The translations under genes and the position numbers were made by a program. The notes under the pieces are model-generated. The model saw only the letters and a program-made list of their open reading frames with translations. It was not told the origin of the DNA and made no database searches. Of a stretch of DNA of 64,000 nt, positions 62,926 to 64,000 are shown in pieces. Origin of the DNA: OLB16 sp964422415 (GTDB lineage: Bacteria; Hinthialibacterota; Hinthialibacteria; OLB16); the NCBI GenBank assembly GCA_964422415.1, contig CAYRBI010000011.1, positions 1-64,000 on the forward strand. The letters are read 5' to 3'. Numbering within the stretch: the stretch's first letter is position 1; each line of letters opens with the position of its first letter.

Positions 62926-64000
62926 CTACCAGAACCAGTAATAGAGCCAGGCAAAGATTCCACCGATGATCAACCACCAGAACCATATGCTGGAATACCA
63001 GATCTCTCTCTCGCTCCTGGGCAGGTGGAGCATCGATTGATCCCACATGCCTTCACTGACCTCTCGATTTCTTGTGCACAAGACAACAATCGCCAGTACA
63101 AAGGATGCGAGAACCAATAACGCGACCGCTGATGCGCTGAGACTGGTGATGGCGATGATTGGAATTGTCAGAGTAACACACCAGCAGATTTGACAGCTCG
63201 TAGACCACTCCTGTGATAAAATGAACAGCAACATGACCGCAATCAGGTAGACGCCGCCAGCCCAGATCAAAGGGTTTTGTAGTGCAGGAGGAAGAAGAGC
63301 CGGGTATGCCATACCGAGGAACTTGAGCAAGAAGGTCATGGGCACTGTCGCGATTGAGAGCCAAAGACACGCCAACGCTCCTCGTTCTTTGGCTTGTTTC
63401 CACAAAGCTCCGCCGATAAAAGTAACCACCGCGGGAGCCGCCATCGGGGCCCAGATATCTTGGCAATAGCGGTACATGTTCTGCCAGTTCATGACCACCG
63501 GCGCCATCAATGCTCCGAAGAACAGAGCGATGCCGCCGGCCCATTTTCCAAACCGGACAAGTTTTTCCTCGGACCAGTCCTTACCGCGGCTCCGGCGGAT
63601 AATGTCCAATGTCACGATGGTGGATGTCGAATTGACCAACCCGGATACCGTAGACATGATCGCGCCCAACACGGCGGCCACCACGAGACCCCGTAAACCA
63701 GCAGGTACCACCGCCGCGACCATGCTGGTGTAGGCCTCATCGGCTACAGTGAGTTGCCCAAGTCCTTGTTCCTCTCGCATGGTGTAGTAGATCATGCCGG
63801 GGAAGCAGGTGGCCAAGGGTATAATCATCGAGATTGCGGCGGCTAGCAGAACTCCCATCTTTGAATGCCATTCATTCTTCGCCCCAAGGCAGCGTTGGTT
63901 GATAAACTGGTCGGTGGCGTAGTACCACGTGTTAGTCGAGAGGGCTAGAATGATCAGAGCGGTCCAAGGGACATTTGGATCAGCCGCCGGCCGGATCAGG
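62926..64000 (-). CDS. Sodium:solute symporter (SSS family), N-terminal part beyond window
   Basis: The frame reads in from the right edge without a start (at least 358 codons seen): LIRPAADPNVPW, then TNTWYYATDQFINQRCLGAKN, the SGLT-type TM block containing the (Y/W)YATDQ..(I/V)QR signature. Further helices follow (VLLAAAISMIIPLATCFPGMIYY, GLRGLVVAAVLGAIMSTVSGLVNSTSTIVTLDI, which holds the sodium-site Ser/Thr segment). It is a polytopic sodium-coupled transporter, likely for a sugar or organic osmolyte. It is first in a unit with the isomerase and MttB-family genes, so the substrate could be catabolised by them. An internal Met at 63858 is not the true start. Confidence 0.93.
   Translation of the reverse strand, partial: LIRPAADPNVPWTALIILALSTNTWYYATDQFINQRCLGAKNEWHSKMGVLLAAAISMIIPLATCFPGMIYYTMREEQGLGQLTVADEAYTSMVAAVVPAGLRGLVVAAVLGAIMSTVSGLVNSTSTIVTLDIIRRSRGKDWSEEKLVRFGKWAGGIALFFGALMAPVVMNWQNMYRYCQDIWAPMAAPAVVTFIGGALWKQAKERGALACLWLSIATVPMTFLLKFLGMAYPALLPPALQNPLIWAGGVYLIAVMLLFILSQEWSTSCQICWCVTLTIPIIAITSLSASAVALLVLASFVLAIVVLCTRNREVSEGMWDQSMLHLPRSEREIWYSSIWFWWLIIGGIFAWLYYWFW

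Overview
The window looks like chromosome from a Gram-negative heterotroph of a little-cultured lineage. It has a complete-looking type II secretion (T2SS) operon, a lipid A-type acyltransferase, Sec and lipoprotein signals, and many secreted carbohydrate-active proteins. GxGYxYP proteins, DUF4091/GH123-like and GH95-like enzymes, beta-helix proteins with tandem 'choice-of-anchor' units and a lone G-type pseudopilin suggest the Sumerlaeota/Hydrogenedentota/Lentisphaerota/Omnitrophota neighbourhood. That placement is a guess from gene content, not a phylogeny.

Left part (1-15.9 kb). A large exported beta-helix protein, cut by the left edge, is divergent from a rubrerythrin gene; a 20-bp palindrome lies between them. 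Next come a three-gene two-component set (PAS histidine kinase, double-receiver regulator, REC-REC-PAS-kinase-REC hybrid), tRNA-Ser(GCU), a small lipoprotein, a membrane-anchored coiled-coil protein, an LpxL-type acyltransferase and a secreted unknown protein whose ORF ends are built from G-rich palindromic repeats.

T2SS operon (36.8-16 kb, minus strand): gspE-F-H-I-J-K-L-M-C-D, nearly all overlapping. gspD is extraordinary: 3958 residues, with an N0 domain and about 47 consecutive secretin N-type modules before a normal secretin gate. The modules fall into an alternating two-module block, about ten three-module 'triads', and three canonical modules next to the gate. No gspG is in the operon.

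Middle and right part (36.9-64 kb). TauE/SafE exporter, HGSNAT/NagX-like acyltransferase and tpiA lead into an accessory catabolic region. It holds a beta-propeller glycosidase-like protein, an FG-GAP + DUF4091 protein, a GH95-like enzyme divergent from a GntR/LacI-type regulator with a clear promoter-operator, a G-type pseudopilin, and two GxGYxYP proteins flanking a four-repeat secreted protein. Then come a DoxX/Tat/TIM-barrel fusion divergent from apbE, an MttB-family methyltransferase, a sugar isomerase and a sodium:solute symporter cut by the right edge. Six copies (five full, one half) of a ~140-bp palindromic MITE-like repeat lie between these genes; I saw none before 39.9 kb.

Two systems deserve most attention. 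First, the giant multi-module secretin of the T2SS. Second, the DoxX fusion: it carries a perfect ApbE flavinylation motif (DGFSGAT) just after an internal Tat-like signal and sits next to apbE, which suggests a covalently flavinylated, membrane-anchored extracytoplasmic oxidoreductase.
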